Shown: positions 28,384 through 37,283, counted from the first letter of the stretch. The stretch is DNA of 64,000 nucleotides from Nostoc carneum NIES-2107 (GCA_002368155.1 AP018180.1:2079947-2143946); one strand, 5' to 3'. A program made the numbers and translations. The notes: generated from the letters alone by a model not told the origin.

Positions 28384-29088
28384 ATGATTTCCTTATCTAA
28401 GTTTCTTAAAGAAAGCCAATGGACTCAATTAGTAGTGCTGTTGTTATTACTACTTTTATTCGCTATTGGCAGTTTTCCTGGATATTTGACAGGAAAATGG
28501 CAATGGCAACAGCTAGCACCTGTAATTAAGCTCAAAGAATTGAAACAGATACGCAATTCAGGGTTAACTATTCCTGGTTGGCAAAATGTTGAGCAGACAC
28601 AACAAGAAGTTGGCGAACATAAATGGTCGCTACAACTAATTAAAAAACCAGACTCCGAGACTCAAGCCATAGTGCTGTTGTTACCGCAAAATGGGCCGAT
28701 GGATAAACCGGAAGTGGAGTGGACAGAAGTTAACGGTTGGGGAAGGTCGCGTTGGGGAAAGTGGGATGTAGCGCAATATCGTTCGGCGCAATTGACTGTG
28801 AAACAGCCTAGTGCAACTAAAGTAGAAGCTAGATTCTTTCGCGCTTCTACACCACAAGCAACTTTTGGGGTATTGCAATGGTATGCTCTCCCAAATGGTG
28901 GCAATCCCTCACCTTTAAACTGGTTTTTAGCGGATCAATTAGCACAGTGGCGTAAACAGCGAGTTCCTTGGGTGGCTGTGAGTATTCTCATTCCTATGGA
29001 ACCTTTAGGTCAAGTGGAAAAAATTTGGCCTTTAGCCGAGTCTATTGGTGAGACTGTACAAACTGCATTAATGACGCGCCTGCTTTAG
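28384..29088 (+). CDS. Cyanoexosortase-associated EpsI-like protein
   Basis: 234 residues from the ATG at 28384; the open frame begins at a TTG 15 nt earlier. One N-terminal membrane segment (WTQLVVLLLLLLLFAIGSFPGYLTG), then a soluble domain related to EpsI/DUF3485 proteins that accompany exosortases: IPGWQNVEQTQQEVGEHKWSLQLI, VEWTEVNGWGRSRWGKWDVAQYRS, and a C-terminal PLAESIGETVQTALM. It is expected outside the cytoplasmic membrane beside cyanoexosortase B. The role (substrate handling or glycan coupling) is unproven. It is the last gene before a terminator hairpin. Confidence 0.85.
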   Translation: MISLSKFLKESQWTQLVVLLLLLLLFAIGSFPGYLTGKWQWQQLAPVIKLKELKQIRNSGLTIPGWQNVEQTQQEVGEHKWSLQLIKKPDSETQAIVLLLPQNGPMDKPEVEWTEVNGWGRSRWGKWDVAQYRSAQLTVKQPSATKVEARFFRASTPQATFGVLQWYALPNGGNPSPLNWFLADQLAQWRKQRVPWVAVSILIPMEPLGQVEKIWPLAESIGETVQTALMTRLL

Positions 29089-29113
29089 AAAAGCGAATAA
29101 ATTATTCAGCATA

Positions 29114-29143
29114 TAGGGACACAGCAATACTCTGTCCCTATTT
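29114..29143 (+). terminator. Terminator after the cyanoexosortase operon
   Basis: TAGGGACA (29114-29121) pairs with TGTCCCTA (29133-29140), 8-bp stem with 11-nt loop, followed by TTTAT. It lies 25 bp after the stop of the EpsI-like gene. Confidence 0.6.
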
Positions 29144-29332
29144 ATGTGCAGAGATGGGTATTAAATCTGAAATCTTCAAGGTAATGCGATCGCTCTTTCA
29201 AAACCACATATACTTAGTTTTATTTTGATAATTTATACAAAATTCACCAAAATTTTACATTTAAGAATATAGTAATTTCTCGGATACAGACGAGACATTT
29301 TAGGTATTTGCAGAGTAAAATAGCGACTCAAA

Positions 29333-29352
29333 TAGACCCAAGTTTGGGTCTA
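29333..29352 (+). promoter_or_regulatory. Perfect palindrome upstream of the Wza-like gene
   Basis: TAGACCCAAGTTTGGGTCTA is a 9-bp inverted repeat with a 2-nt centre, ending 41 bp before the ATG at 29394. Size, symmetry and location fit an operator for a dimeric regulator of the export genes. It could also form an mRNA hairpin in the leader. Confidence 0.4.
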
Positions 29353-29393
29353 GCTTGCTCATAAAAAAATGCTTATAGTTTTTATTTATCAAT

Positions 29394-30731
29394 ATGCGTG
29401 TATTTAGCGCCTTGTGTTTGGTCAGTCTCCAGGTAGGCGTTTTCTTGACCACAGCAGTTGAGGTGTTTGCTCAACCTGTAACATCCCCAGCACAGCCATC
29501 AGAGCCTGCTCCGACTCTCCCGTTTCCCTCCCCTACTGAAACTGTACCAGGGAATGTTAATAACGAAGTTTCTCCCCAACTCAACCGCTACCTTTTAGGC
29601 CCTGGAGATGGAATTAGTATTGTCATTCAGCGCCCTCCTGGCCCCTATCGCCTAGGGCCGCAAGATAGTATTAGCGTTGTGGTACAACGCTTTCCAGATT
29701 TGAGCTTTCAAGCCACAATTAACCCAGAAGGCAACATTATTGTCCCACTGATTAATACAGTGTCGCTTCAAGGTTTAACTTTACCAGAAGCACAAGAGAA
29801 AATCCGTGTATTGCTCGACAGATACGTAGTTAATCCGGTAGTAGTTTTATCATTGGTAGGGCAACGTCCAGATTTAAGTTTCCAAGCAGCAATTAATCCG
29901 GAAGGATACATTGTTGTACCGCAAGTAGGTACAGTATCCCTCCAAGGCTTAAGTGTGGAAGAAGCACAGGAAAAAATTCGCTTGAGTTTAAGCCGTGTTT
30001 TGGTAGATCCGGTTGTGGTTGTGTCATTGGCAGCACCACGACCAGTTCAAGTTACCATTAGCGGTGAAGTATTTCGGCCGGGAATTTATTCAATTTCATC
30101 CACCATACCCCGGGTTGCGGATGCTTTGCTGACATCTGGTGGCACGACGATGAATGCAGATTTGCGGCAAGTGCAAGTGCGGCGGCGGTTGGTTGATGGC
30201 TCCGTGATTTCCCAAAGTATTGACCTATATACAGCCTTACAAAATGGTAGCTCTTTACCTAATACCCGCCTCCAAGATGGCGATGCCATCATTGTGCCAC
30301 GTCGAGAAATCGGTAGCGATGACGGTTATGACCGCAATTTGATTGCTCGTTCTACTTTAGCGGTACCACAAATCAGAGTCAGGATTTTAAACTATGCTGC
30401 GGGAGGCATTGCCAATCAAGTGTTGCCTAATGGTAGTACCTTTGTTGATGCCTTGGGAGGTATAAGCTTAGATACTGCCAATCTCCGGGATATTGCTTTA
30501 GTACGCTTTGACCCAGAAAGAGGTCAAGCAGTTACCCAAAAACTAGATGCTAAAAAAGCACTCGGTGGCGATGGCTCTCAAAATGTGCCGCTTCAAGATA
30601 ATGATGTTATTGTGGTTGGTCGAAACCTCATCGGTAGAATTACCAACGCCTTGACTACGATTACTCAACCATTTTTTAACGTTCAAAGCTTTATTCGCTT
30701 CTTTGACTTCTTTACTGGCGGGTCGAAGTAG
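29394..30731 (+). CDS. Polysaccharide export protein (Wza/SLBB family) with a duplicated export domain
   Basis: 445 residues. Signal peptide to about residue 26 (VEVFAQ), Pro-rich linker, then two tandem Poly_export-type units: RLGPQDSISVVVQRFPDLSFQATINPEGNIIVP...LPEAQEKI and RPDLSFQAAINPEGYIVVPQVGTVSLQGLSVEEAQEKI, about 70 residues apart. Then SLBB domains start at QVTISGEVFRPGIYSI and again near PQIRVRILNYAAGG. Outer-membrane or periplasmic channel for exopolysaccharide. No lipobox Cys is seen. It is the partner of the Wzc-like protein encoded next. A short C-terminal amphipathic end replaces the Wza helix. Confidence 0.9.
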   Translation: MRVFSALCLVSLQVGVFLTTAVEVFAQPVTSPAQPSEPAPTLPFPSPTETVPGNVNNEVSPQLNRYLLGPGDGISIVIQRPPGPYRLGPQDSISVVVQRFPDLSFQATINPEGNIIVPLINTVSLQGLTLPEAQEKIRVLLDRYVVNPVVVLSLVGQRPDLSFQAAINPEGYIVVPQVGTVSLQGLSVEEAQEKIRLSLSRVLVDPVVVVSLAAPRPVQVTISGEVFRPGIYSISSTIPRVADALLTSGGTTMNADLRQVQVRRRLVDGSVISQSIDLYTALQNGSSLPNTRLQDGDAIIVPRREIGSDDGYDRNLIARSTLAVPQIRVRILNYAAGGIANQVLPNGSTFVDALGGISLDTANLRDIALVRFDPERGQAVTQKLDAKKALGGDGSQNVPLQDNDVIVVGRNLIGRITNALTTITQPFFNVQSFIRFFDFFTGGSK

Positions 30732-30850
30732 TTGAGGGGATTGGGGATGAGGGGGATGAGGGAGATGAGGGGGACAAGGAGACAAGGAGAGAATATTCCC
30801 ATTACCAATGACTAATGACCAACGACCAATGACTAATGACCAATTGACAA
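30732..30850 (+). repeat. GATGAGGGG and TGACTAATGACCAA repeats
   Basis: Degenerate GGGGATGAGG / GGAGACAAGG repeats (30738-30790) followed by TGACTAATGACCAA repeats up to the Wzc-like gene. They separate two genes expected to be co-expressed. No gene. Confidence 0.6.
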
Positions 30851-30864
30851 ATGCCTAAGTTGCT

Positions 30865-33039
30865 ATGACTCCACCTATTGTTAAACGTTATATTATTGCT
30901 TTTGATAAGTATAAGTGGATTGGATTAGCCAGTTTTACTTTAGTTGTAGCTGGGTCAACTGTGGTGGCTATACAACCAGACCCACCAGTTAGCTATGTAG
31001 CAAATTCTGCGCTGACTTACAATCGTCCACCAGTTTCGTTTTCGACAACTGGGACTGAGATTCAACAACAAGGACAGGAATTAAATGCACAAGTTTTACT
31101 ATCTAATGAACTTATAGAATCTGTAGCAGCAAAAGTTAATGTTAAACCAAAAACTCTTGGCAACAATGTCGAGCTGACTCTACCGAAAAAAAATGCTAGA
31201 AGCGGGCAATTAGAGTCTACTATTCTGGAGTTGAAATATAAAGATAATAACCCTAAGCGCGCTGTAGAGGTATTAAGTGTATTAATGCAGGCAATGGTCA
31301 AGCTGAGTGGTGATATTAATACAGGGCGATTAAAATCTATTATTCAAAAAATTGATGAACGGCTACCAGAGGCTAAGGTTGAACTACAGTTAGCGGAGAA
31401 AAAGCTAGAACAATACGATCGCAGAGAGCGACCAGCAATATTAGCATCTGAGAATGGTAGTTTACTAACTGCGGTGACCACCAGTCAAAATCAGCAACGT
31501 CAGCTGCAATTTACGATTGCTGGAGTTGATGCCCAAATTCGCAGTTTGCAAGAGAAATTGGGATTAAATGTTAACCAAGCTTACGTTTCCTCAGCTTTGA
31601 GTGCCGATCCTATTATTGCTAGCTTGCGATCGCAAATTTATCAAGTTGAGTCACAAATTGCGGTTCTCCGGAAAGATTTGCGACCTGAACACCCAAATAT
31701 GATTCAGTTGCAGCGTCAGAAAGAAGCTGCGGAGGAATTACTCAAACAGCGCGCGGCTGAAGTAGTCGGTGGTGGAGGTACAGCAGCACCGCTGGCTGGC
31801 GATGCTTTGAATATTCGCACTCAGAGTAATTTAGATCCAGCGCGCCAAGAACTAGCAAACCAGATGGTGGCTTTGCAAACCCAACGGGAAACGCTGCAAC
31901 AACAATTAGCGCAACAAATTAAAGAAGAAGCACGATTACGGCAAGTATATTCTCTCATCCCCAATAAACAATTAGAGCGATCGCGTTTAGAACAAGAAGT
32001 AGCACTGAAAAAAGCTGTCTATGACAAAATGCAGGCGAAGCTAGCTGATGCTAAAACTGCCGAAGCAGAAACCGTTACCAGTTTGAGTCTTGCTAGACAA
32101 CCCGTCGCCATTGCTGATGCTGTTAAACCAAAGAGTATGCCGATGACGTTGGCGGTTGGCGGTTTGATGGGGTTGGTGATTGGTGGTGGTGTAATATTCT
32201 TGTTGGGTTCGCTGGAAGGTGTTTTCAAAACCAGAGAAGATATTCGCGAAAGCCTCAAGCAACGGGAAGTTGCACTGCTGGGAGAATTGCCATTAATGCC
32301 AGTGGATGATTTAGATAAAGACTTGATACCTGTCTTACTTTCCCCAGATTCTCCTTATTTAGAGTTCTATGAAAAATTCCGCAGTAATGTCCGTCGTCTG
32401 GGCGGTAAAACCTTAAAAGTACTTTTAATTACTAGCGTTGGGAGAACTGAGGGTAAAACTACAAGCGCTTATAACTTAGGTATAGCTTCTGCTCGTGCTG
32501 GTAAAAGAACCTTAATTATTGAAACAGATTTGCGATCGCCTTCTAGCTGCACATCTCTCAAAGTTACTCCTGACCCAGATGCTAACATTGAACCCCTGCG
32601 CTATTACGGCAGTTTGAGCGAATGTATCTACATAGTTCCTGATATTGAAAATTTATACATTATTCCTAGCCCCGGCCCTCTGCGTCAGTCTGCGGCTGTT
32701 CTGGAATCTAGCGAAATGCGTCGGCTAATGGAAGATGTGCGCGAGCGCTATGATTTAGTAATTTTAGATACTAATCCTCTAAGTTTATCTAATGATGCTT
32801 TGTTAATTCAACCCTACAGTGACGCGATGGTAATTGTAGCGCGACCAAACTATACACAAGAAAACTTATTAGGTGAAGCAATCGATCAATTAGTTGAATC
32901 TGAATTAGGTTTGTTGGGAGGTATTATTAATGGTGCTGATATCAACGTTGTATGGTCTGGGCCAGTTGAACCATCACCCAACTTATCATCACCGGAAGAA
33001 GCAGGAGCAGAAGTATCAGTAGGCGCTAATAATAATTGA
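30865..33039 (+). CDS. Wzc/CpsD-like polysaccharide co-polymerase with BY-kinase-type ATPase domain
   Basis: 724 residues. N-terminal Wzz part with a membrane segment near 20-38, long periplasmic coiled coils (about 140-420), a second membrane segment (MPMTLAVGGLMGLVIGGGVIFLLG), then a cytoplasmic P-loop domain. Walker A is degenerate (SVGRTEGKTTSA), Walker A' is IIETDLRSP and Walker B is LVILDTNPLS. No C-terminal tyrosine cluster exists: the tail is PNLSSPEEAGAEVSVGANNN. It may therefore bind ATP and set chain length without autophosphorylating on a Tyr tail. Works with the export protein encoded upstream. Confidence 0.88.
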   Translation: MTPPIVKRYIIAFDKYKWIGLASFTLVVAGSTVVAIQPDPPVSYVANSALTYNRPPVSFSTTGTEIQQQGQELNAQVLLSNELIESVAAKVNVKPKTLGNNVELTLPKKNARSGQLESTILELKYKDNNPKRAVEVLSVLMQAMVKLSGDINTGRLKSIIQKIDERLPEAKVELQLAEKKLEQYDRRERPAILASENGSLLTAVTTSQNQQRQLQFTIAGVDAQIRSLQEKLGLNVNQAYVSSALSADPIIASLRSQIYQVESQIAVLRKDLRPEHPNMIQLQRQKEAAEELLKQRAAEVVGGGGTAAPLAGDALNIRTQSNLDPARQELANQMVALQTQRETLQQQLAQQIKEEARLRQVYSLIPNKQLERSRLEQEVALKKAVYDKMQAKLADAKTAEAETVTSLSLARQPVAIADAVKPKSMPMTLAVGGLMGLVIGGGVIFLLGSLEGVFKTREDIRESLKQREVALLGELPLMPVDDLDKDLIPVLLSPDSPYLEFYEKFRSNVRRLGGKTLKVLLITSVGRTEGKTTSAYNLGIASARAGKRTLIIETDLRSPSSCTSLKVTPDPDANIEPLRYYGSLSECIYIVPDIENLYIIPSPGPLRQSAAVLESSEMRRLMEDVRERYDLVILDTNPLSLSNDALLIQPYSDAMVIVARPNYTQENLLGEAIDQLVESELGLLGGIINGADINVVWSGPVEPSPNLSSPEEAGAEVSVGANNN

Positions 33040-33073
33040 TATCAATTCAAAATTCCTAATCCACTTTACGTAG

Positions 33074-33100
33074 GATGCGTTAGCGATAGCGTAACGCATC
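33074..33100 (+). repeat. GATGCGTTA inverted repeat
   Basis: GATGCGTTA (33074-33082) and TAACGCATC (33092-33100) form a 9-bp stem. The same arm sequence makes the larger inverted repeat at 35225-35290, so this is a dispersed repeat family. Confidence 0.6.
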
Positions 33101-33134
33101 AGCGTCAAAGCTTTTCGTGCATTACGGCTTACTG

Positions 33135-33242
33135 ATACCAATTTAAATAGTGTTTACGGCACGTCATTATATTCTAGAGGGCATGGCAATGCCATGACCC
33201 TACCATCTTACCATCTGTCGCATTCTTTTTTTTAATTGGTAT
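33135..33242 (+). mobile_element. MITE-like element, copy B
   Basis: 108 bp, bounded by ATACCAATTTAAA and the complementary AATTGGTAT end. It has a central imperfect palindrome GGCATGGCAATGCCATGACC, a conserved TTCTAGAGGG block on the left and CATCTGTCGCATTCTTTTTT on the right. Matches copy C (37283-37383) over its whole length. It lies between the convergent Wzc-like and rhomboid genes. Confidence 0.75.
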
Positions 33243-33289
33243 GAGATTTTTTCAGAAATCAAATCGGATTCCTCTATGAAGTCTAAAAT

Positions 33290-33323
33290 TAACCCTTCCA
33301 CAATCTCATCAACTGTGGAAGGG
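33290..33323 (-). terminator. Hairpin downstream of the rhomboid gene
   Basis: CCCTTCCACA (33293-33302) pairs perfectly with TGTGGAAGGG (33314-33323). On the minus strand the stem is followed by TTAATTTTAG. It lies 49 bp past the rhomboid stop, so it fits an intrinsic terminator for that strand. Confidence 0.5.
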
Positions 33324-33371
33324 TGATAAAGTCTACCGTGTTTCAGCAGTAGAAATAGTTAAAAAAACAAA

Positions 33372-34046
33372 CTAATACTCTTGCTTAAATAAGCCCAATA
33401 ATGGAGCGAGAATTATGCCAAATACAAAGCCTCCAATATGTGCCCAGTAAGCAACTCCGCCTGTTTCAACACTCATATTAGCTGCTGTTTGTAGGCTAAC
33501 AAAACCAGAAAGTAGATTCTGGACAATGAACAGCCCTATTAATATCATTGCGGGAACTCTAATAGTAGTGACGAAAAATCCTAAAAAGGCTAAAGTCATA
33601 ACTCTAGCGTGAGGAAAACGGATAATATACGCACCCAAAACTCCAGAAATGGCACCACTTGCACCCAAAGACGGAATCCCAGAATTCATGCCAATAAACC
33701 ATTGGCATAAAGCAGCTAAAGCACCGCAAGTCAAATAAAAAATTAGATATTTGACATGACCGAGACGGTCTTCAATATTGTTACCAAATATCCAAAGAAA
33801 AACCATATTCGAGATTAAATGCCACCAACCACCGTGTAAAAATTGGGATGTAAATAGTGTTGTCCACTCTGAGGCAAAGTTGGTGGTTAATTCTCGTGGT
33901 ACTACTGCATATAGTTGAAAAAATTGCTCTAGTTGTGCATTAGATAAACTCACTTCATGAAGAAAAACTAAAACGTTCATCCCAATCAGCCCATAAGTTA
34001 AGTATGGGGTGATGCGTGTCGGATTTTCGTCGTAAAGGGGAAACAC
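33372..34046 (-). CDS. Rhomboid family intramembrane serine protease
   Basis: 224 residues, GTG start, six hydrophobic segments. Catalytic Ser130 in LGASGAISGVLGAY and His203 in AYWAHIGGFVFG form the rhomboid dyad. [30 protein letters not shown] is the conserved TM2 region with the oxyanion His/Asn. It cleaves membrane-protein segments within the bilayer. It is paralogous to the next gene (34270-34992), in the same orientation 223 bp away. Substrates unknown. Confidence 0.95.
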   Translation of the reverse strand: MFPLYDENPTRITPYLTYGLIGMNVLVFLHEVSLSNAQLEQFFQLYAVVPRELTTNFASEWTTLFTSQFLHGGWWHLISNMVFLWIFGNNIEDRLGHVKYLIFYLTCGALAALCQWFIGMNSGIPSLGASGAISGVLGAYIIRFPHARVMTLAFLGFFVTTIRVPAMILIGLFIVQNLLSGFVSLQTAANMSVETGGVAYWAHIGGFVFGIILAPLLGLFKQEY

Positions 34047-34126
34047 AGGTGTTTTTCCTAATTATTATTATCTGCAATATAGCTTGAGTAACGGGTCGTT
34101 GCGAAGTTTAGGTATTTACACCTGGT

Positions 34127-34275
34127 TTGGTCATTTGTCATTTGTCATTTGTCATTTGGTAATGGGTAATTGGTAATTGGTAATAGGAATTTCTCCCCCA
34201 ATCTCCAATCCCCAATCCCCAATCCCCAATCCCCAATCCCCAGTCCCCAATCCCCAATCCCCAATCCCCTCATCC
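34127..34275 (+). repeat. GTCATTT and CCCCAAT heptamer repeats
   Basis: GTCATTT heptamers (34131-34157), TAATTGG repeats, then about nine CCCCAAT heptamers (34195-34275) fill the gap between the two rhomboid genes and run into the 3' end of the second one, close to its stop codon. Confidence 0.8.
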
Positions 34276-34992
34276 CCAATTCCTATAGGCTGTTCGGGGT
34301 TTGTCGCTAAATAAGCCTAAGATGGGGCCGAGAATTGCGCCAAATAAGAAACCGCCAGCGTGCGCCCAATATGCTATACCACCGTTTTCCATACCGATGT
34401 TGGTGGGTGTTTCCAGGCTAGCAACGCCGTAAAAGGCTTGTTGAATGAACCAGAAACCTAAAAAGAAGTATGCTGGAACTCGGAAAGTGGGGAAGAAAAA
34501 GCCTAAAGGGATGACACCAAGAATTTCTGCTGTGGGAAAGCGAAGAATATATGCTCCCATTACACCTGCGATCGCACCACTCGCCCCTAAAGATGGAATA
34601 CTAGAATTTTGTGAAAAGTACCACTGGCTTAATGATGCCAAAATTCCGCAAGATAAATAAAATAGCAGATATTTAAAATGACCTAATTTATCTTCGACAT
34701 TGTTTCCAAAAATCCAGAGGAACAGCATATTACCGGCTAGGTGTAATAAACCACCGTGCAAAAATTGTGAGGTAATTAAAGTAGCCCACTCTGGTACAGG
34801 TTGATGTACAGATATCCCTGCAAAACTTAAAGTCAGTTCTTTGGGAACTACCGCAGCCAAGCGTAAAAACCCATCTAAGGCTTGAGGAGGAAGACTAGCT
34901 TCATAAAGAAAAGCTAGGACATTGGCAGCAATTAGCCCAAAGGTGACATAAGGCGTGATTTCTGTAGGATTATTATCTCTAATTGGAACCAC
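34270..34992 (-). CDS. Rhomboid family intramembrane serine protease
   Basis: 240 residues, GTG start. Same architecture as the 33372 gene: catalytic Ser138 in [19 protein letters not shown] and His211 in [14 protein letters not shown]2 block [30 protein letters not shown]. It has a 13-residue insertion (about 57-69) and a longer C-terminus ending in TAYRNWG, where the coding sequence meets the CCCCAAT repeats. Probably arose by tandem duplication with the neighbour. Confidence 0.95.
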   Translation of the reverse strand: MVPIRDNNPTEITPYVTFGLIAANVLAFLYEASLPPQALDGFLRLAAVVPKELTLSFAGISVHQPVPEWATLITSQFLHGGLLHLAGNMLFLWIFGNNVEDKLGHFKYLLFYLSCGILASLSQWYFSQNSSIPSLGASGAIAGVMGAYILRFPTAEILGVIPLGFFFPTFRVPAYFFLGFWFIQQAFYGVASLETPTNIGMENGGIAYWAHAGGFLFGAILGPILGLFSDKPRTAYRNWG

Positions 34993-35224
34993 GGGCGTTT
35001 ATTCCTCATCTATAAGCAACTAGCCTCACAATACTGAATTTTGCTAGTATTCGCTTCTACCTCATGGATGGATATCAACCTAACCCCAGGATAAAATTGA
35101 AATTTTTTCACAAGAAATAGGGGAGAGAATGAATTTTTATTTACAAATTTCTTCTATAAATTCAGGTTTTAAAAATAGACGCAGTTAAGAGGTTATTTAT
35201 AAATTAAAAATAAAATGATTGTAG

Positions 35225-35290
35225 GATGCGTTAGGCGCTGGTTACCAATATGATTTGTCATGAAAAAACTATCCTAGCGCCTAACGCATC
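35225..35290 (+). repeat. 15-bp inverted repeat GATGCGTTAGGCGCT
   Basis: GATGCGTTAGGCGCT (35225-35239) and its exact complement AGCGCCTAACGCATC (35276-35290) with a 36-nt loop. It lies in the 495-bp gap between the divergent rhomboid and response-regulator genes, which otherwise holds only AT-rich sequence. Arms match the family also seen at 33074-33100. Confidence 0.7.
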
Positions 35291-35487
35291 ATCCATGCGC
35301 CAGGCTGAAATACAGTAGATTTATTATTTATTAGTAATCGCCGCAATATTTTTTTAAATAAAAACTATTGATGATATATTTTTGAATCAGCATCTAAACC
35401 TTAAATTTATTACTTAAGATAGATGTGAAATATTCAGATTAACAAACAGCATAATATTAAAAAGTTCTCTCAAATTTAAAAGTTAAA

Positions 35488-35862
35488 ATGCCACACGTCT
35501 TACTCGTGGATGATGAAGCAGCGCTGCGTGACAGTCTCACATATACATTACAAAAAGAAGGCTACACAGTAAGTACAGCCGTCGATGGGCATAATGCAAT
35601 CAAACAGTTTCACAAGCAAGTACCAGATATCATCTTGCTAGATTTGATGTTGCCAGAAGTTGATGGTATGGAAGTTTGTTGGCGAATTCGAGCCTTTTCT
35701 AATGTCCCTATCGTCATGCTGACTGCTAAAGATCAGGATGTAGATAAAGTTTGGGGATTGGAAGCAGGCGCAGACGATTATGTAACTAAGCCCTTCAATA
35801 CTCGTGAATTGCTAGCGCGCATCAAAGCAGTGTTGCGTCGTCGTTATGAGGAGCAGCCTTGA
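35488..35862 (+). CDS. Single-domain response regulator (receiver only)
   Basis: 124 residues, one OmpR-subfamily receiver domain: acidic pair in LLVDDEAALRDS, phospho-acceptor Asp in ILLDLMLPEVDG, Thr in MLTAKDQD, Lys in VTKPFNTREL. It ends right after the linker start (LRRRYEEQP) and lacks the winged-helix DNA-binding domain such receivers normally carry. The stop codon overlaps the kinase start (TGATG), so the two are translationally coupled. Either a true single-domain regulator that acts by protein contact, or a truncated OmpR-type regulator. Confidence 0.92.
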   Translation: MPHVLLVDDEAALRDSLTYTLQKEGYTVSTAVDGHNAIKQFHKQVPDIILLDLMLPEVDGMEVCWRIRAFSNVPIVMLTAKDQDVDKVWGLEAGADDYVTKPFNTRELLARIKAVLRRRYEEQP

Positions 35863-37283
35863 TGAAAGGCTTTTTACCTCGAATTAAATTCAATACGATT
35901 CATGCAAAGCTGTTTGGTACATATTTAATGTTGACAGCTTTTGGAACCTCGCTATTAGCAGGTTATATTCTGTGGTCGTTCGCTGATTATTTTATGCGAA
36001 TGCGACAAGTAGATTTGGATAACTGGACGAGTGCATTGAGTGAAAGTGTTGCAGATGGACTAGAAGAAAAAGATATTCCCCGAGTCAAGTTACTGGTGCA
36101 AAGGTATGGCGCACCGCAAAATGTGACGCTGCGAGTTTTTACTCCCCAAGGTATCCTGATAGCAACTTCTGACCCCAAGCTAGATAGCCGAGTGAAAGAC
36201 TGGTATGCGGTTCCCGGAATGCAAGCTGCTCTACAAAATCGCGTACAACAAGGAATTGCTAAAGGAGTTTTATCAAAGCAAGACCGACTCTACATAGCTA
36301 GACCAATTGAACGCAACGGTCAATTTTTGGGTGTGTTGCGAATGTCGATTACTCTGGAGCAGTTTCAGCGACAGTTTGCTAGGGTGTTTTGGAGCGTTTT
36401 GGGCACGTTAGCAATCACAATTTTACTCTGTGCATTAATTAGTAGTCGCTTTGCGCGTAGTCTCTCCAAACCCATTGAGATAATGCAGAACTTTGCCATT
36501 CGCTTGGGTAGCGGTCATTTTGGCCATAAGTTAACGATTCATGAAAACAATGAGTTGGATCAATTAGCAGCAGAACTCAACCGGATGAGTGAACGATTAG
36601 CTTCATTAGATCAAGAACGCCGGGTGTTTTTAGCTAATGTTTCTCACGAACTGCGGACTCCCATCAGTAACGTTCAGGTAACAGTAGATGCACTCAAAGG
36701 TGGAGCTTATGAAGAACCAGAAATACGCGATCGCTTTTTTCAAACTATCGATAGCGAAATCAAACGTTTAGCACGATTAATTCATGACCTCCTCGATTTA
36801 GGACGTTTAGAAGCGGGAGTCACGCAACTCGAACAGCAAAGCATTTCACTGCAAGGATTGATTAACCGTGCTGTGAACGCCATCGAACCGCGAATGCAAA
36901 CCGTGAAAATTGCTCTCCAAGTGAATGTAGATCCTCTCACGATTCAAGGCGATCCAGAACGGCTATTACAGGCGATTCTCAATTTATTAGATAATGCAAT
37001 CAAACATTCACCAGCTAACTCGCAGGTTTTGATTTCTGGCTATAGCAGAGGAAAACAAGCAATTATTCAAATTCAAGACCAGGGGAAAGGAATCAAGGAA
37101 GGCGATTTACCCCGGATTTTTGAGCAATTTTATACTACAGATCCCTCGCGGAAAAGTAGTGGTAATGGTTTGGGGTTAGCCATCACTAAGCGGATTATTG
37201 AAGCTCATCAAGGTAGTATTACAGCTACTAGCACTCCCAATCAAGGCGCAACTTTCATAATTTCTTTGCCACTAAAAGCCTAA
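35862..37283 (+). CDS. Sensor histidine kinase with HAMP domain
   Basis: 473 residues from the ATG at 35862. Two membrane segments (about 15-40 and 178-200) flank an extracytoplasmic sensor region of about 135 residues. Then HAMP (SRFARSLSKPIEIMQNFAIRLGSGHFG), HisKA with intact H-box (FLANVSHELRTPISNVQV), N-box (LLDNAIKHSP), G1 (DQGKGIKEGD), F box (FEQFYTTD) and G2 (GNGLGLAITKRI). An active kinase for the receiver protein encoded just upstream. Its TAA stop codon touches the first base of a MITE-like element. Confidence 0.95.
   Translation: MKGFLPRIKFNTIHAKLFGTYLMLTAFGTSLLAGYILWSFADYFMRMRQVDLDNWTSALSESVADGLEEKDIPRVKLLVQRYGAPQNVTLRVFTPQGILIATSDPKLDSRVKDWYAVPGMQAALQNRVQQGIAKGVLSKQDRLYIARPIERNGQFLGVLRMSITLEQFQRQFARVFWSVLGTLAITILLCALISSRFARSLSKPIEIMQNFAIRLGSGHFGHKLTIHENNELDQLAAELNRMSERLASLDQERRVFLANVSHELRTPISNVQVTVDALKGGAYEEPEIRDRFFQTIDSEIKRLARLIHDLLDLGRLEAGVTQLEQQSISLQGLINRAVNAIEPRMQTVKIALQVNVDPLTIQGDPERLLQAILNLLDNAIKHSPANSQVLISGYSRGKQAIIQIQDQGKGIKEGDLPRIFEQFYTTDPSRKSSGNGLGLAITKRIIEAHQGSITATSTPNQGATFIISLPLKA

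Noticed and set aside
30543-30785. 80-residue minus-strand frame
   Set aside because: It is antisense to the Wza-like gene and repeat DNA.
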